This document shows positions 25,813-35,254 of a stretch of 64,000 nt of DNA, in pieces. The stretch's first letter is position 1, and every line of letters begins with the position of its first letter. Source of the stretch: Alphaproteobacteria bacterium (GTDB lineage Bacteria > Pseudomonadota > Alphaproteobacteria > VGDZ01); contig VGDZ01000002.1 in NCBI GenBank assembly GCA_016869515.1, forward strand, positions 1 to 64,000. Direction: 5' to 3'. Made by a program: the position numbers and the translations under genes. Below the pieces are notes generated by a model. The model did no database searches, was not told the DNA's origin, and saw nothing but the letters and a program-made list of their open reading frames with translations.

Positions 25813-25842
25813 AACGGCCCGGGTTTAGACACCCGGGCCGTT
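25813..25842 (+). terminator. Intercistronic stem-loop after the receptor gene
   Basis: A perfect 12-bp GC-rich stem (AACGGCCCGGGT with its complement) encloses a 6-base loop, 26 bp after the receptor stop and 24 bp before the first permease gene. There is no good T-run. It may act as partial terminator or as an mRNA 3' stabiliser, giving more receptor than membrane components, as is common in binding-protein operons. Confidence 0.7.
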
Positions 25843-25866
25843 GCCGTTTCCGGGCCCGCCTCACGC

Positions 25867-26850
25867 ATGATCGCTTTCGTCATTCGCCGGCTGCTGCAGT
25901 CGATCGTCGTCATGCTGACGGTCGCGTTCGTCGCCTTTTTCCTGTTCAATTTCGTCGGCGATCCGATCAACAACATGGTCGGCCAGGACACTTCGATGGC
26001 CGACCGCGAACGCCTGCGCCAGGACCTCGGTCTCAACGACCCCTTCCCGGTGCGGTTCGCGACCTTCGTCGGCAACGCGTTGCAGGGGAAGTTCGGGGTG
26101 TCCTATCGCATGGCCGAGCCGGTCGGCCGGCTGATCGCCTCGCGGCTGCCGGCGACGCTCGAACTCAGCCTGATGGCCGCCAGCTTCGCGCTGCTGGTCG
26201 GCATTCCGATGGGGGTCTATACCGGGCTCTATCCCAAGCGGCTGTCGAGCCGGTTCTTCCTGACTATTTCGCTGATCGGGATATCGCTGCCGACCTTTCT
26301 GATCGGCATTCTCCTGATCCTGGTCTTCGCGGTGCTGCTGGGCGTCCTGCCGTCCTTCGGCCGCGGCGACGTGGTCAAGCTGGGCTGGTGGAGCACGGGA
26401 TTCCTCACCGCATCGGGTTGGAAAGCGGTGGTCCTGCCGGCGATCACGCTGGGCCTGTTCCAGATGACCCTGATCATGCGGCTGGTGCGCTCCGAGATGC
26501 TCGAGGTGATGCGCACCGACTACATCAAGTTCGCGCGTGCCCGCGGCCTGACCGATCGCGCGGTCCATTTCGGGCACGCGCTCAAGAACACGCTGGTGCC
26601 GGTGATCACCATCACCGGCCTGCAGCTGGGCGCGATCATCGCCTTCGCCATCGTCACCGAGACCGTGTTTCAGTGGCCGGGCATGGGGCTGTTGTTCCTG
26701 CAATCGGTGCAGTTCGCCGACATTCCGGTGATGGCCACCTACCTGATCCTGATCGCCTTCTTCTTCGTCGTCATCAACCTGATCGTCGATCTGCTCTATT
26801 ACGTGGTCGATCCGCGGCTGCGGATCGATGTCCAGATCCGGGCGAACTGA
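25867..26850 (+). CDS. Peptide ABC transporter permease (DppB type)
   Basis: This first membrane subunit has 327 residues with the DppB layout: an N-terminal helix (MIAFVIRRLLQSIVVMLTVAF), a large periplasmic loop, and five further helices. The cytoplasmic coupling loop is at about 217-240 (DYIKFARARGLTDRAVHFGHA), which contains the EAA-type motif. The last segment ends in VVDPRLR, also typical. It lies one base before the second permease gene. Confidence 0.93.
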   Translation: MIAFVIRRLLQSIVVMLTVAFVAFFLFNFVGDPINNMVGQDTSMADRERLRQDLGLNDPFPVRFATFVGNALQGKFGVSYRMAEPVGRLIASRLPATLELSLMAASFALLVGIPMGVYTGLYPKRLSSRFFLTISLIGISLPTFLIGILLILVFAVLLGVLPSFGRGDVVKLGWWSTGFLTASGWKAVVLPAITLGLFQMTLIMRLVRSEMLEVMRTDYIKFARARGLTDRAVHFGHALKNTLVPVITITGLQLGAIIAFAIVTETVFQWPGMGLLFLQSVQFADIPVMATYLILIAFFFVVINLIVDLLYYVVDPRLRIDVQIRAN

Positions 26851-26851
26851 C

Positions 26852-27787
26852 ATGGATACCGCCGTGGCCCGGGTTGCCGATTGGTGGCGCCGCGTGCTGG
26901 CATCGGACGTGCTGCACAGCTTTCGGTCGTCGCGGCTGGTGATGTTGTCGGCGGCGGTGGCGGCGATCTACTTCTCGGGCGCCATGCTGGCTCCGTGGCT
27001 GGCGCCGCAGGACCCCTTCGATCTGGCCAAGCTGCAACTGCTCGACGCCTTTACCCCTCCCGTGTGGATGGAGGGCGGCGAGGCGCGCTTCCCGCTTGGG
27101 TCCGACAACCAGGGCCGCGACGTGCTGTCGACCATCATGTTCGGCTCGCGGGTTTCGCTGCTGGTGGGCGTGGCCTCGGTGCTGTTCGCCATGCTGCTCG
27201 GGGTCACGCTCGGCCTGATCTCGGGCTATGTCGGCGGATCGGTCGATGCCTTCATCATGCGCGTGGCCGACATCCAGCTCTCTTTCCCTGCCATTCTGAT
27301 CGCGCTCCTGATCGACGGCATGGTCCGGCTGGCGATCCCCGGCAGCCGCCATACCGAACTGGCGGTCCTGGTGCTGATCCTCTCGATCGGGCTCAGCTTC
27401 TGGGTGCAGTACGCGCGCACGGTGCGCGGCGTCACCATGGTCGAGAAGAACAAGGAATACGTGCTGGCGGCGCGGGTCATCGGCGTGCCGCCGGCGCTGA
27501 TCATGCTGCGCCACGTCCTGCCCAACGTCATGGGCCCGACGCTGGTGATCGCCACCATCAACCTTGCCACCGCCGTCATCACCGAAGCCACGCTCAGCTT
27601 CCTCGGCGTCGGCGTGCCGCCGACCCAGCCCTCGCTCGGCACGCTGATTCGCATCGGCAACGATTTCCTGTTCTCGGGCGAATGGTGGATCACCATCTTC
27701 CCCGGCGCCGCGCTGGCGATCCTAGTGCTATCGGTCAACCTTTTGGGCGATTGGCTGCGCGACGCCCTCAATCCCAAGCTGCGTTGA
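26852..27787 (+). CDS. Peptide ABC transporter permease (DppC type)
   Basis: This second membrane subunit has 311 residues. I placed the start at ATG 26852 (MDTAVARVADWW), one base past the upstream stop. DppC features are the N-terminal membrane anchor and the exported loop FPLGSDNQGRDVLSTIMFGSR. The EAA coupling loop is EYVLAARVIGVPPALIMLRH, and LSFLGVGVPPTQPSLGTLI lies near the end. It pairs with the DppB-like protein and the two ATPases that follow. Confidence 0.93.
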   Translation: MDTAVARVADWWRRVLASDVLHSFRSSRLVMLSAAVAAIYFSGAMLAPWLAPQDPFDLAKLQLLDAFTPPVWMEGGEARFPLGSDNQGRDVLSTIMFGSRVSLLVGVASVLFAMLLGVTLGLISGYVGGSVDAFIMRVADIQLSFPAILIALLIDGMVRLAIPGSRHTELAVLVLILSIGLSFWVQYARTVRGVTMVEKNKEYVLAARVIGVPPALIMLRHVLPNVMGPTLVIATINLATAVITEATLSFLGVGVPPTQPSLGTLIRIGNDFLFSGEWWITIFPGAALAILVLSVNLLGDWLRDALNPKLR

Positions 27788-27798
27788 TCCGGGCGCCG

Positions 27799-28778
27799 AT
27801 GGCCGATCCCCTGCTCAAGGTCGAGGACCTGAAGGTCGAGTTCCCAACGCGGCGCGGGACGCTGGTCGCGGTCGACGGCGTATCGCTGCACATCGATCCC
27901 GGCGAGGTGCTGGGCGTGGTCGGCGAGTCGGGCGCCGGCAAGTCGATGACCGGCAACGCCATCATCGGCCTGTTGGAGCCGCCCGGCCGCGTCGCCGGCG
28001 GCCGCATCCTGTTCGAAGGCCGCCGCATCGACGACCTGCCCTACGAGGAGATGCGCAAGATCCGCGGACGCCACATTGGCGCCATCTTCCAGGACCCGCT
28101 GACTAGCCTCAATCCGCTCTACACCGTCGGCCGCCAATTGATCGAGACCATTCGGACCCACGACGAAGCGGTCGGCGAGACCGATGCTCGAACGCGCGCC
28201 CTCGGCCTCCTGCGCGAAGTCGGCATCCCGGCGGCCGAGGCGCGCATCGACCATTATCCGCACCAATTCTCGGGCGGCATGCGCCAGCGGGTGGTGATCG
28301 CGCTGGCGCTGTGCGCCAATCCGCGGCTGATCATCGCCGACGAGCCGACCACGGCGCTGGACGTCTCGATCCAGGCCCAGATCATCGCGCTGATCAAGCG
28401 GCTCTGCCGCGAGCACGGTACGGCGGTGATGCTGGTCACCCACGACATGGGCGTGATTGCCGAGACCGCGGATCGGGTGGCGGTGATGTATTCCGGCCGC
28501 ATCGCTGAAATCGGACCGGTGCGCGAGGTGATCAAGCATCCGCGCCATCCCTACACCGTCGGCCTGATGGGCTCGATCCCCAAGGTCGGTCAGCGGCGAG
28601 AGAAGCTGACTCAGATCGAAGGCACCATGCCGCGATTGAACGCCATTCCGCGCGGCTGTGCCTTCAATCCGCGCTGCCCCAAGGTCTTTGCGCGCTGCCG
28701 CGAGGAGCGGCCCGATCCGCGGCCGACCCCGGGCGGCGCGGTGGCGTGTTGGCTGAACGCCGCCGCCGGGAGGCCGGC

Positions 28779-28782
<4 letters not shown>
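27799..28782 (+). CDS. Peptide ABC transporter ATPase (DppD type)
   Basis: This 327-residue ATPase has Walker A GESGAGKS near residues 44-51, the Q-loop in IFQDPLTSLNP, signature FSGGMRQRVVIALAL, Walker B LIIADEPTTALD and the H-loop VTHDMG. The C-terminal oligopeptide-transporter extension contains the conserved GCAFNPRCP cysteines. The start at ATG 27799 lies 11 bp after the permease gene. It forms a heterodimer with the downstream ATPase; the two genes overlap by 4 bp. Confidence 0.94.
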
Positions 28783-29774
<992 letters not shown>

Positions 29775-29778
29775 TTTC

Positions 29779-29820
29779 TTGACCTAGGTCAAGGTTCCGC
29801 TCCCAAGCTCTCCCTATCTT
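29779..29820 (+). promoter_or_regulatory. FNR/FixK-like box and promoter of the stress gene
   Basis: TTGACCTAGGTCAA (29779-29792) is a perfect 14-bp palindrome that matches the half-site TTGAC/T of the FNR, FixK and Dnr group. A TATCTT -10-like box lies at 29815-29820, giving a start near 29827. The palindrome centre would then fall at about -41.5, the classical class II activation position. The distance and symmetry are seen in the sequence; oxygen control of the downstream gene is inferred. Confidence 0.65.
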
Positions 29821-29849
29821 GCAAGTGGTCAAGACAGGAGAGTGTCCCT

Positions 29850-30674
29850 ATGACGACCGCCGACATCTTGGTGCATCAAAGCCGCTCGCCGCGCAGCACG
29901 ATCGTCGCCGATGTGGCTTTGGCGATCGCCGCAAAGCACGACGCCCATGTCACCGCGCTCTACGTGTTCGATCATTTCCGCATGCCCGGTTACATCTCGG
30001 GTCGCATTCCGGAAAGCGTGATCAAGGGCCAGCAGGCCGAGGCCGAGGCGATGGCGGCCAAGGCGGCCGCGGCCTTCCACGCCCGCGCCGCGCGCGCTGG
30101 GGTCAAGCACGAATGGCGCACGGTTGAGGGTCCGGCGCTGGACGTGGTCTCTTGGCAAGGTCGCTACACCGATCTGATCGTGGTCGGCCAGACCGCGCCC
30201 GACGACGAGCCCGAATGCGACGACTACAATCTGGCCGAAGAGATGCTGCTGGTCGCCGGTCGCCCGATCCTGGTGGTGCCCTATATCAGCAAATACGATT
30301 CGGTCGGCGATCGGGTGATGATCGCCTGGAACGGCTCGCGCGAGGCCAGCCGCGCGGTGCACGACGCCATGCCGCTGTTGGAGCGCGCCAAATCGGTCAA
30401 CATCCTCTCGGTCGACCCCGAAAATCCGAACCGCTTGCCGGGTGCCGACATCGCCACGCATCTGGCGCGGCACGGCGTCAAGGTCGAGGCAAGGCGCACC
30501 GTCGGCGGCGATCTCGACATCGGCGATGTGCTGTTGTCGACCGCGGCCGATTTGGGCGCCGATCTGGTGGTGATGGGCGGCTACGGCCATTCGCGCGCTC
30601 GCGAAGCCATCTTCGGCGGCGCGACACGCCACATGCTGCGCCACATGACCTGCCCGGTGGTGCTGAGCCACTGA
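29850..30674 (+). CDS. Universal stress protein, two UspA domains
   Basis: This 274-residue cytoplasmic protein carries two UspA domains (about 1-145 and 150-273). The second keeps the ATP-binding pattern VMGGYGHSRAREAIFGGATR (about 243-262, G-2x-G-9x-G), while the first lacks a full version. Such proteins accumulate under oxygen limitation, starvation or growth arrest. The FNR-like box upstream supports expression at low oxygen. It has its own promoter and is followed by an unrelated amidohydrolase gene. Confidence 0.9.
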   Translation: MTTADILVHQSRSPRSTIVADVALAIAAKHDAHVTALYVFDHFRMPGYISGRIPESVIKGQQAEAEAMAAKAAAAFHARAARAGVKHEWRTVEGPALDVVSWQGRYTDLIVVGQTAPDDEPECDDYNLAEEMLLVAGRPILVVPYISKYDSVGDRVMIAWNGSREASRAVHDAMPLLERAKSVNILSVDPENPNRLPGADIATHLARHGVKVEARRTVGGDLDIGDVLLSTAADLGADLVVMGGYGHSRAREAIFGGATRHMLRHMTCPVVLSH

Positions 30675-30715
30675 AAGCCGCTTTCGCGCTGGCGAGGCTC
30701 CAAGGCAGGTTCTAA

Positions 30716-30743
30716 ACTCCCTCCGGTTCTGGCCGGAGGGAGT
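30716..30743 (+). promoter_or_regulatory. Hairpin covering the ribosome binding site of the M20 gene
   Basis: A perfect 11-bp stem (ACTCCCTCCGG at 30716-30726 and its complement at 30733-30743, loop TTCTGG) contains the likely Shine-Dalgarno GGAGGGAG (30735-30742), 7 nt before the ATG at 30750. It would hide the ribosome binding site when folded. It also sits 42 bp after the upstream gene and could serve as a weak terminator, though there is no T-run. Confidence 0.6.
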
Positions 30744-30749
30744 AGGCTC

Positions 30750-31919
30750 ATGCCGATCGTCAACCGCATTGCCGGGTTCACGTCAGAGATGGCGGAGTGG
30801 CGTCATCACATCCATGCCCATCCCGAGACCGCCTTCGAGGAGCACAAGACCAGCGACTACGTCGCCGCCAAGCTGGAATCCTTCGGCCTGACGGTGCACC
30901 GCGGCCTGGCCGGGACCGGCGTGGTGGCGACGCTCAAGGCCGGCAAGGGCAAGCGCGCCATCGGCCTGCGTGCCGACATGGACGCGCTGCATGTCCACGA
31001 AGAGAACGAGTTCGCGCATCGCTCGACGCATCAGGGCAAAATGCACGCTTGCGGCCATGACGGCCACACCACCATGTTGCTGGGCGCGGCCAAGTACCTG
31101 TCCGAGACCCGCAATTTCGACGGCACGGTGCATTTCATCTTTCAGCCGGCCGAGGAAAACGAGGGCGGCGGCCGGGTGATGGTCGAACAAGGCCTGTTCG
31201 ACAAGTTTCCGGTCGAGGCGGTCTACGGCATGCACAACATGCCGGGCCTGCCGGTCGGCAAGTTCGCCACCCTGCCCGGTCCGATGATGGCCGCGTTCGA
31301 CATTTTCGAGCTGACCGTCACCGGCCATGGCTCGCACGCCGCCCAGCCACAGCATTCGCGCGATCCGGTGGTCGCCGCTGCCGCCATCGTTCAGGCGCTG
31401 CAGACCCTGGTCAGTCGCAATACCGACCCCCAGGACGCGGCGGTGGTCAGCGTGACTCAGATCCATGCCGGCGACACCTGGAACGTAATTCCCGAAAGGG
31501 CCGTGATCCGCGGCACCTGCCGCTGGTTCAAGAAGGAGGTCGGGCGGGCCTTGGAGGCCGGTATCCGGCGCGTCGCCGACGGCGTGGCCCAGGCTTTCGG
31601 AGCGAAGGCGGCGTTGCGCTACGAACGGCGCTACCCCGCGACCGTCAACACCGCCACCGAGACCGCCGCCGCGACGCGCGTGGCGCGCGAGGTTGCCGGC
31701 GGCGAACAGGTCGTCACCGACCCGGTGCCGGTGATGGGTTCCGAGGACTTCGCCTTCATGCTGCAAGCCAAGCCCGGCAGCTATGTCTGGATCGGCAACG
31801 GCATGCGCGAGGGCGGCTGCATGCTTCACAATCCGCGCTACGACTTTAACGACGACGTGCTGCCGCTGGGCGCCAGCTACTGGGCGCGATTGGTGGAGAC
31901 CGAACTGCGCGCCGGCTGA
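30750..31919 (+). CDS. M20 family amidohydrolase (hippurate/N-acyl amino acid hydrolase-like)
   Basis: This 389-residue di-metal hydrolase of the M20D type (HipO, AbgA, IAA-amide hydrolase) has the metal-binding segments GLRADMDAL (about 71-79), HACGHDGHTTMLLGAA (about 96-111), FQPAEENEGGGRVM, and a late His in CMLHNPRYDFND. The dimerisation lid lies between about 185 and 300. It removes acyl or aroyl groups from amino acids, or cleaves related amides; the exact substrate is not apparent. A start at ATG 30750 fits the strong, but hairpin-enclosed, ribosome binding site. Confidence 0.92.
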   Translation: MPIVNRIAGFTSEMAEWRHHIHAHPETAFEEHKTSDYVAAKLESFGLTVHRGLAGTGVVATLKAGKGKRAIGLRADMDALHVHEENEFAHRSTHQGKMHACGHDGHTTMLLGAAKYLSETRNFDGTVHFIFQPAEENEGGGRVMVEQGLFDKFPVEAVYGMHNMPGLPVGKFATLPGPMMAAFDIFELTVTGHGSHAAQPQHSRDPVVAAAAIVQALQTLVSRNTDPQDAAVVSVTQIHAGDTWNVIPERAVIRGTCRWFKKEVGRALEAGIRRVADGVAQAFGAKAALRYERRYPATVNTATETAAATRVAREVAGGEQVVTDPVPVMGSEDFAFMLQAKPGSYVWIGNGMREGGCMLHNPRYDFNDDVLPLGASYWARLVETELRAG

Positions 31920-31943
31920 AGTGAATTTTTCGGGGCGCGGGTC

Positions 31944-32690
31944 GTGATTCGGTTCGATTCCCGCGTCGTCGTCGTTACGGGCGCCGGCGGCGGCATCGGG
32001 CTCGAGATTGCGCGCGGCGTGCTCGATCTGGGCGGAGCCGTGGTCGGGATCGACCGCAAGCCGCGGCCGGAGGCCCTGACGGGCGATCGCGCGATCTATC
32101 TGCAGGGCGATTTGCGCTCGGAGGGTGTGGCCGCACAGGCCGTAGCCGAGGCCGAAGGCCGTTTCGGCCGGCTCGACGGATTGGCCAATGCCGCGGGCGT
32201 GCTGTGGTTCGAACGCGATCGTTCCTTCGCCGAGATCGATTGGCGGGTATGGGACGAAGTCATCGCCATCAACCTGACGGCGGCGGCGGCGATGGCACGA
32301 GCCTGCGTGCCGGCGATGAAGCGCGCCGGCGGCGGGGCGATGGTCCATCTTTCGACCATCCAGGCGCTGCGCGGCGACGACCGGCCGCAGGACGCCTATC
32401 AGGCCGCCAAGGCCGGGCTGATCGCCTTGTCGAAGTCGATCGCCATCCAGTTCGGCGGCGCGGGCATCCGCTCCAACACGGTGCTGCCGGGACCGACCCA
32501 CACGCCGATGCAAGCGCGGTGGGACGCGGATCCCGCGCGCAAGTCTGCTACCGCCCGCCATGTGCCGCTGGGTCGCGTCGGCCGCGCCCAGGACATCGCC
32601 AATGCCTGCCTGTTCCTGCTTTCGGACGCGGCCGGCTGGATCACCGGCACCGAACTGATCGTCGACGGTGGCCTGACGGCAAGGCCTTAA
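31944..32690 (+). CDS. SDR family oxidoreductase
   Basis: This 248-residue classical short-chain dehydrogenase starts at GTG 31944. It has the cofactor loop VTGAGGGIGLEIA (11-23), LANAAGVL, catalytic Ser in HLSTIQALRG, AYQAAKAGL (Tyr and Lys), and IVDGGL near the end. An Asp at the end of the second strand (VVGIDRK) favours NAD(H). The substrate is unknown. It follows the M20 gene by 24 bp and may be in the same unit. Its stop overlaps the convergent PIN-domain gene. Confidence 0.9.
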   Translation: MIRFDSRVVVVTGAGGGIGLEIARGVLDLGGAVVGIDRKPRPEALTGDRAIYLQGDLRSEGVAAQAVAEAEGRFGRLDGLANAAGVLWFERDRSFAEIDWRVWDEVIAINLTAAAAMARACVPAMKRAGGGAMVHLSTIQALRGDDRPQDAYQAAKAGLIALSKSIAIQFGGAGIRSNTVLPGPTHTPMQARWDADPARKSATARHVPLGRVGRAQDIANACLFLLSDAAGWITGTELIVDGGLTARP

Positions 32691-33094
32691 GCGGTAGGAT
32701 CGATCGCGCGTGCGCCGGTCGGCTTGAAGTGTCGGATGTTTCCCGTCACCACCGTCATGTCGTGGACAAGTGCCGTCGCGGCAATCATGAGATCGAGCGA
32801 AACGTGACCGAGCCGCACGGTCAATTCGGCCCACCGCAGCGCTATGTCGGGCGATATCGGAACGATACGGGAAGCGAACGACGAACGCGTGTGATTGAGC
32901 CATCGCTCCAGTGCGCGGGCATGCCCCGGGTCGCGACGGCGCTGCAAATGGACGCCCCGAGCGATCTCGGCGAGGGTGACGACGCTGAGATACTGCGCAT
33001 CGTCCGGCAGTCGCGACAGGAATGCGTCGATGCGCGGGTTCGGTCGGCGCTTGGCCTGCGCCGACAATACGTCCGTATCGATTAGGTAATTCAA
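32687..33094 (-). CDS. PIN-domain toxin (VapC-like)
   Basis: This 135-residue PIN-domain ribonuclease has the acidic residues of the active site: Asp in YLIDTDVLS (about 3-11), Glu in VTLAEIARG (about 39-47), and Asp in HVSLDLMIAATALVHDM (about 95-111). VapC toxins cleave tRNA or rRNA when released from their antitoxin. It lies 2 bp downstream of a Phd-type antitoxin gene on the same strand, the usual antitoxin-toxin order. Confidence 0.9.
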   Translation of the reverse strand: MNYLIDTDVLSAQAKRRPNPRIDAFLSRLPDDAQYLSVVTLAEIARGVHLQRRRDPGHARALERWLNHTRSSFASRIVPISPDIALRWAELTVRLGHVSLDLMIAATALVHDMTVVTGNIRHFKPTGARAIDPTA

Positions 33095-33096
33095 TC

Positions 33097-33351
33097 TTAG
33101 GCCGACCGCATCGTGATTTTCGGGCGGCGAAATCGGATTTTGCCGCGCGGCAAATGACGAAGGTGGAGGCCAAAGCCAGCCTGGCGATCGCTCAACTGAC
33201 GATAATTGGCTTCTGACAGCACCACCACGGCAGGCTGACCGCGAACGCTGACATGCTGCGGCGAACCTGCTCGCGCCTCACGCACCACTTCACTGAACTT
33301 GTTTTTCGCGTCTTGTAGCGTCCAGCGGCCGGCATCGTCCATGATCGCCAC
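33097..33351 (-). CDS. Phd/YefM-type antitoxin
   Basis: This 84-residue protein has the Phd/YefM N-terminal domain: WTLQDAKNKFSEVVREARAG, then PQHVSVRGQPAVVVLSEANY. Such antitoxins bind their own operator through the N-terminus and neutralise the toxin with the C-terminus. The C-terminal part after residue 55 is very basic (HLPRGKIRFRRPK) and unlike the usual acidic tail, so toxin binding may differ or the end of the gene may have been altered. A second ATG at 33342 is possible as start. Confidence 0.8.
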   Translation of the reverse strand: MAIMDDAGRWTLQDAKNKFSEVVREARAGSPQHVSVRGQPAVVVLSEANYRQLSDRQAGFGLHLRHLPRGKIRFRRPKITMRSA

Positions 33352-33360
33352 TCCAACAAG

Positions 33361-33376
33361 CTAGCCAGATGGCTAG
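33361..33376. promoter_or_regulatory. Inverted repeat, probable toxin-antitoxin operator
   Basis: CTAGCCAGATGGCTAG is a perfect 6-4-6 inverted repeat 10 bp upstream of the antitoxin start, and the core CTAGCCAGAT is repeated directly at 33372-33382. This is the location where Phd-type antitoxins bind to repress their own operon. The gap to glmS is only 70 bp, so the promoter must lie here. Confidence 0.6.
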
Positions 33377-33421
33377 CCAGATAAACGGACGATAACCAAT
33401 CTTGCCTAGCGCCTCAATCCC

Positions 33422-35248
33422 CTACTCGACCGTCACGCTCTTGGCCAGGTTGCGGGGTTGGTCGACATTGGTGCCTTTGAGGATGGCGACGTGATAGGCC
33501 AAAAGCTGCACCGGCACGGCGTACAGGATCGGCGCCACGAACGGATCGCAGCTCGGCATACGGAAGCTCGCGGAATAGTCGCGGCCGGCCTTGTCGATGC
33601 CCTCGCGATCCGACATCAGCAGCACCCGGCCGCCGCGCGCCATCACCTCGTGCATGTTGGACACGGTCTTCTCGAACAGCTCGTCGGGCGGTGCCACGAC
33701 GATGACCGGTACCGCCGGGTCGATCAGCGCGATCGGCCCGTGCTTGAGTTCGCCCGCAGCGTAACCTTCGGCGTGGATGTAGGAGATTTCCTTGAGCTTG
33801 AGCGCGCCTTCCAACGCGATCGGGTAGGACGTGCCGCGGCCGATGTAGAGCACGTCGCGCGCCCGCGCGACTTCCTCGGCCAATTTCTGCAAACGCGCCT
33901 CGCCGGTCAGGGTTTCGTTGACCCGCGCCGGCACCTCGATCAGCGCTTGGGCCAGGGCGCGTTCGCGCTGGGCGTCGATCTGTCCGCGTGCCTTGGCGGC
34001 GGCGACAGCAAGACAGGCCAGCGTCACCAATTGGCAGGTGAAGGCCTTGGTCGAGGCCACGCCGACTTCGGTGCCGGCGTCGATGCGCAACATGACGTCG
34101 GCTTCGCGCGCCATGCTGCTTTCGGGCACGTTGACCAGGGCGGCGACATGCTGGCCGGCCGACTTGGCAAGGCGGAGCGCCGCCAAGGTATCGGCGGTCT
34201 CGCCGGATTGCGAGACGAACAGCGACAGACCGCCCGGCGCGAACACCGGCTGGCGATAACGAAACTCGGAGGCGATGTCGACCTCGACCGGCAGCCGCGC
34301 CAAACCCTCGAACCAATAGCGCGCCACTTGGCCGGCATAGAACGAGGTGCCGCAAGCGATCAAGTTGAGGCGCGATATGCGCGCGAAATCGAACGGCAGC
34401 TTGGGCATCCGCACGGTACGCTCGGCGGGATCGAGATAGATCGACAGCGTGTCGCCGATGACCGCCGGCTGCTCGTGAATCTCCTTCTGCATGAAGTGCT
34501 GGAAATTGCCCTTGTCGGTGACGTCGCCGCGATGGGCGATTTCGCGGCGCGGGCGTTCGACCGCACGGCCCTCGGCATCGTGGATGCGGGCGCCGCTGCG
34601 GCCGAGTTCGACCCAATCACCTTCTTCCAGATAAGTCACGTGGCGCGTGAACGGCGCCAGCGCCAGCGCGTCCGAGCCAAGGTACATTTCGCCCTCGCCC
34701 CAACCGACCGCCAGCGGGCTGCCGCGGCGCGCGCCGAACATCAATCCGGGTTGGCCGCGGATCATGACGGCGATGGCGAAGGCGCCCTCGAGCCGTTTCA
34801 GCGCCGCGGCCAGCGCATCGCTCGGCGTCTTGCCGCGATCGAGCTGGCTTTGGATCAGGTGGGCGATGACCTCGCTGTCGGTCTCGGTGGCGAAGTTGCG
34901 TCCCTCGCCGCGCAGCTCGTCGCGGAGCGCACGGAAGTTTTCGATGATGCCGTTATGGACGATGGTGACGTCGGCGGTAGCGTGCGGGTGGGCGTTGCGC
35001 TCGGTCGGCGCGCCGTGCGTGGCCCAGCGGGTGTGGCCGATGCCGGTGGTGCCGGGCAGCGGCTTGCCTGCAAGAAGATCCGCCAGCGCCCCAAGCTTGC
35101 CTTCGGCACGCCGGCGTTCGATGCGGCCATCGACCAGCGTGGCGATGCCGGCGGAATCGTAGCCGCGGTATTCCAGCCGCTTCAACCCGGCCAGAAGGCG
35201 CGGCGCCGCCGCCTCGCTCTTGCCGATCACGCCGACAATGCCGCACAT
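33422..35248 (-). CDS. glmS: Glutamine-fructose-6-phosphate aminotransferase (isomerizing)
   Basis: GlmS makes glucosamine 6-phosphate from fructose 6-phosphate and glutamine, the first step to UDP-GlcNAc. The 608-residue protein starts MCGIVGVIGKSEAA, with Cys2 as glutaminase nucleophile after Met removal. The glutaminase domain (to about 240) includes GHTRWATHG and the NGIIENF motif. Two SIS domains follow with CGTSFYAG and VSQSGETADT. The C-terminal tail LAKSVTVE is the conserved end. It lies 6 bp behind glmU. Confidence 0.98.
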   Translation of the reverse strand: MCGIVGVIGKSEAAAPRLLAGLKRLEYRGYDSAGIATLVDGRIERRRAEGKLGALADLLAGKPLPGTTGIGHTRWATHGAPTERNAHPHATADVTIVHNGIIENFRALRDELRGEGRNFATETDSEVIAHLIQSQLDRGKTPSDALAAALKRLEGAFAIAVMIRGQPGLMFGARRGSPLAVGWGEGEMYLGSDALALAPFTRHVTYLEEGDWVELGRSGARIHDAEGRAVERPRREIAHRGDVTDKGNFQHFMQKEIHEQPAVIGDTLSIYLDPAERTVRMPKLPFDFARISRLNLIACGTSFYAGQVARYWFEGLARLPVEVDIASEFRYRQPVFAPGGLSLFVSQSGETADTLAALRLAKSAGQHVAALVNVPESSMAREADVMLRIDAGTEVGVASTKAFTCQLVTLACLAVAAAKARGQIDAQRERALAQALIEVPARVNETLTGEARLQKLAEEVARARDVLYIGRGTSYPIALEGALKLKEISYIHAEGYAAGELKHGPIALIDPAVPVIVVAPPDELFEKTVSNMHEVMARGGRVLLMSDREGIDKAGRDYSASFRMPSCDPFVAPILYAVPVQLLAYHVAILKGTNVDQPRNLAKSVTVE

Positions 35249-35254
35249 GCCCGA

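Noticed and set aside
23129..25864. Open frame of 911 codons on the minus strand
   Set aside because: It spans the deacylase and peptide receptor genes on the other strand, which have clear domains; composition is that of an antisense shadow.
30783..33173. Open frame of 796 codons on the minus strand
   Set aside because: It overlaps the M20 hydrolase, an SDR and the PIN toxin, all well supported; no domain is recognisable.
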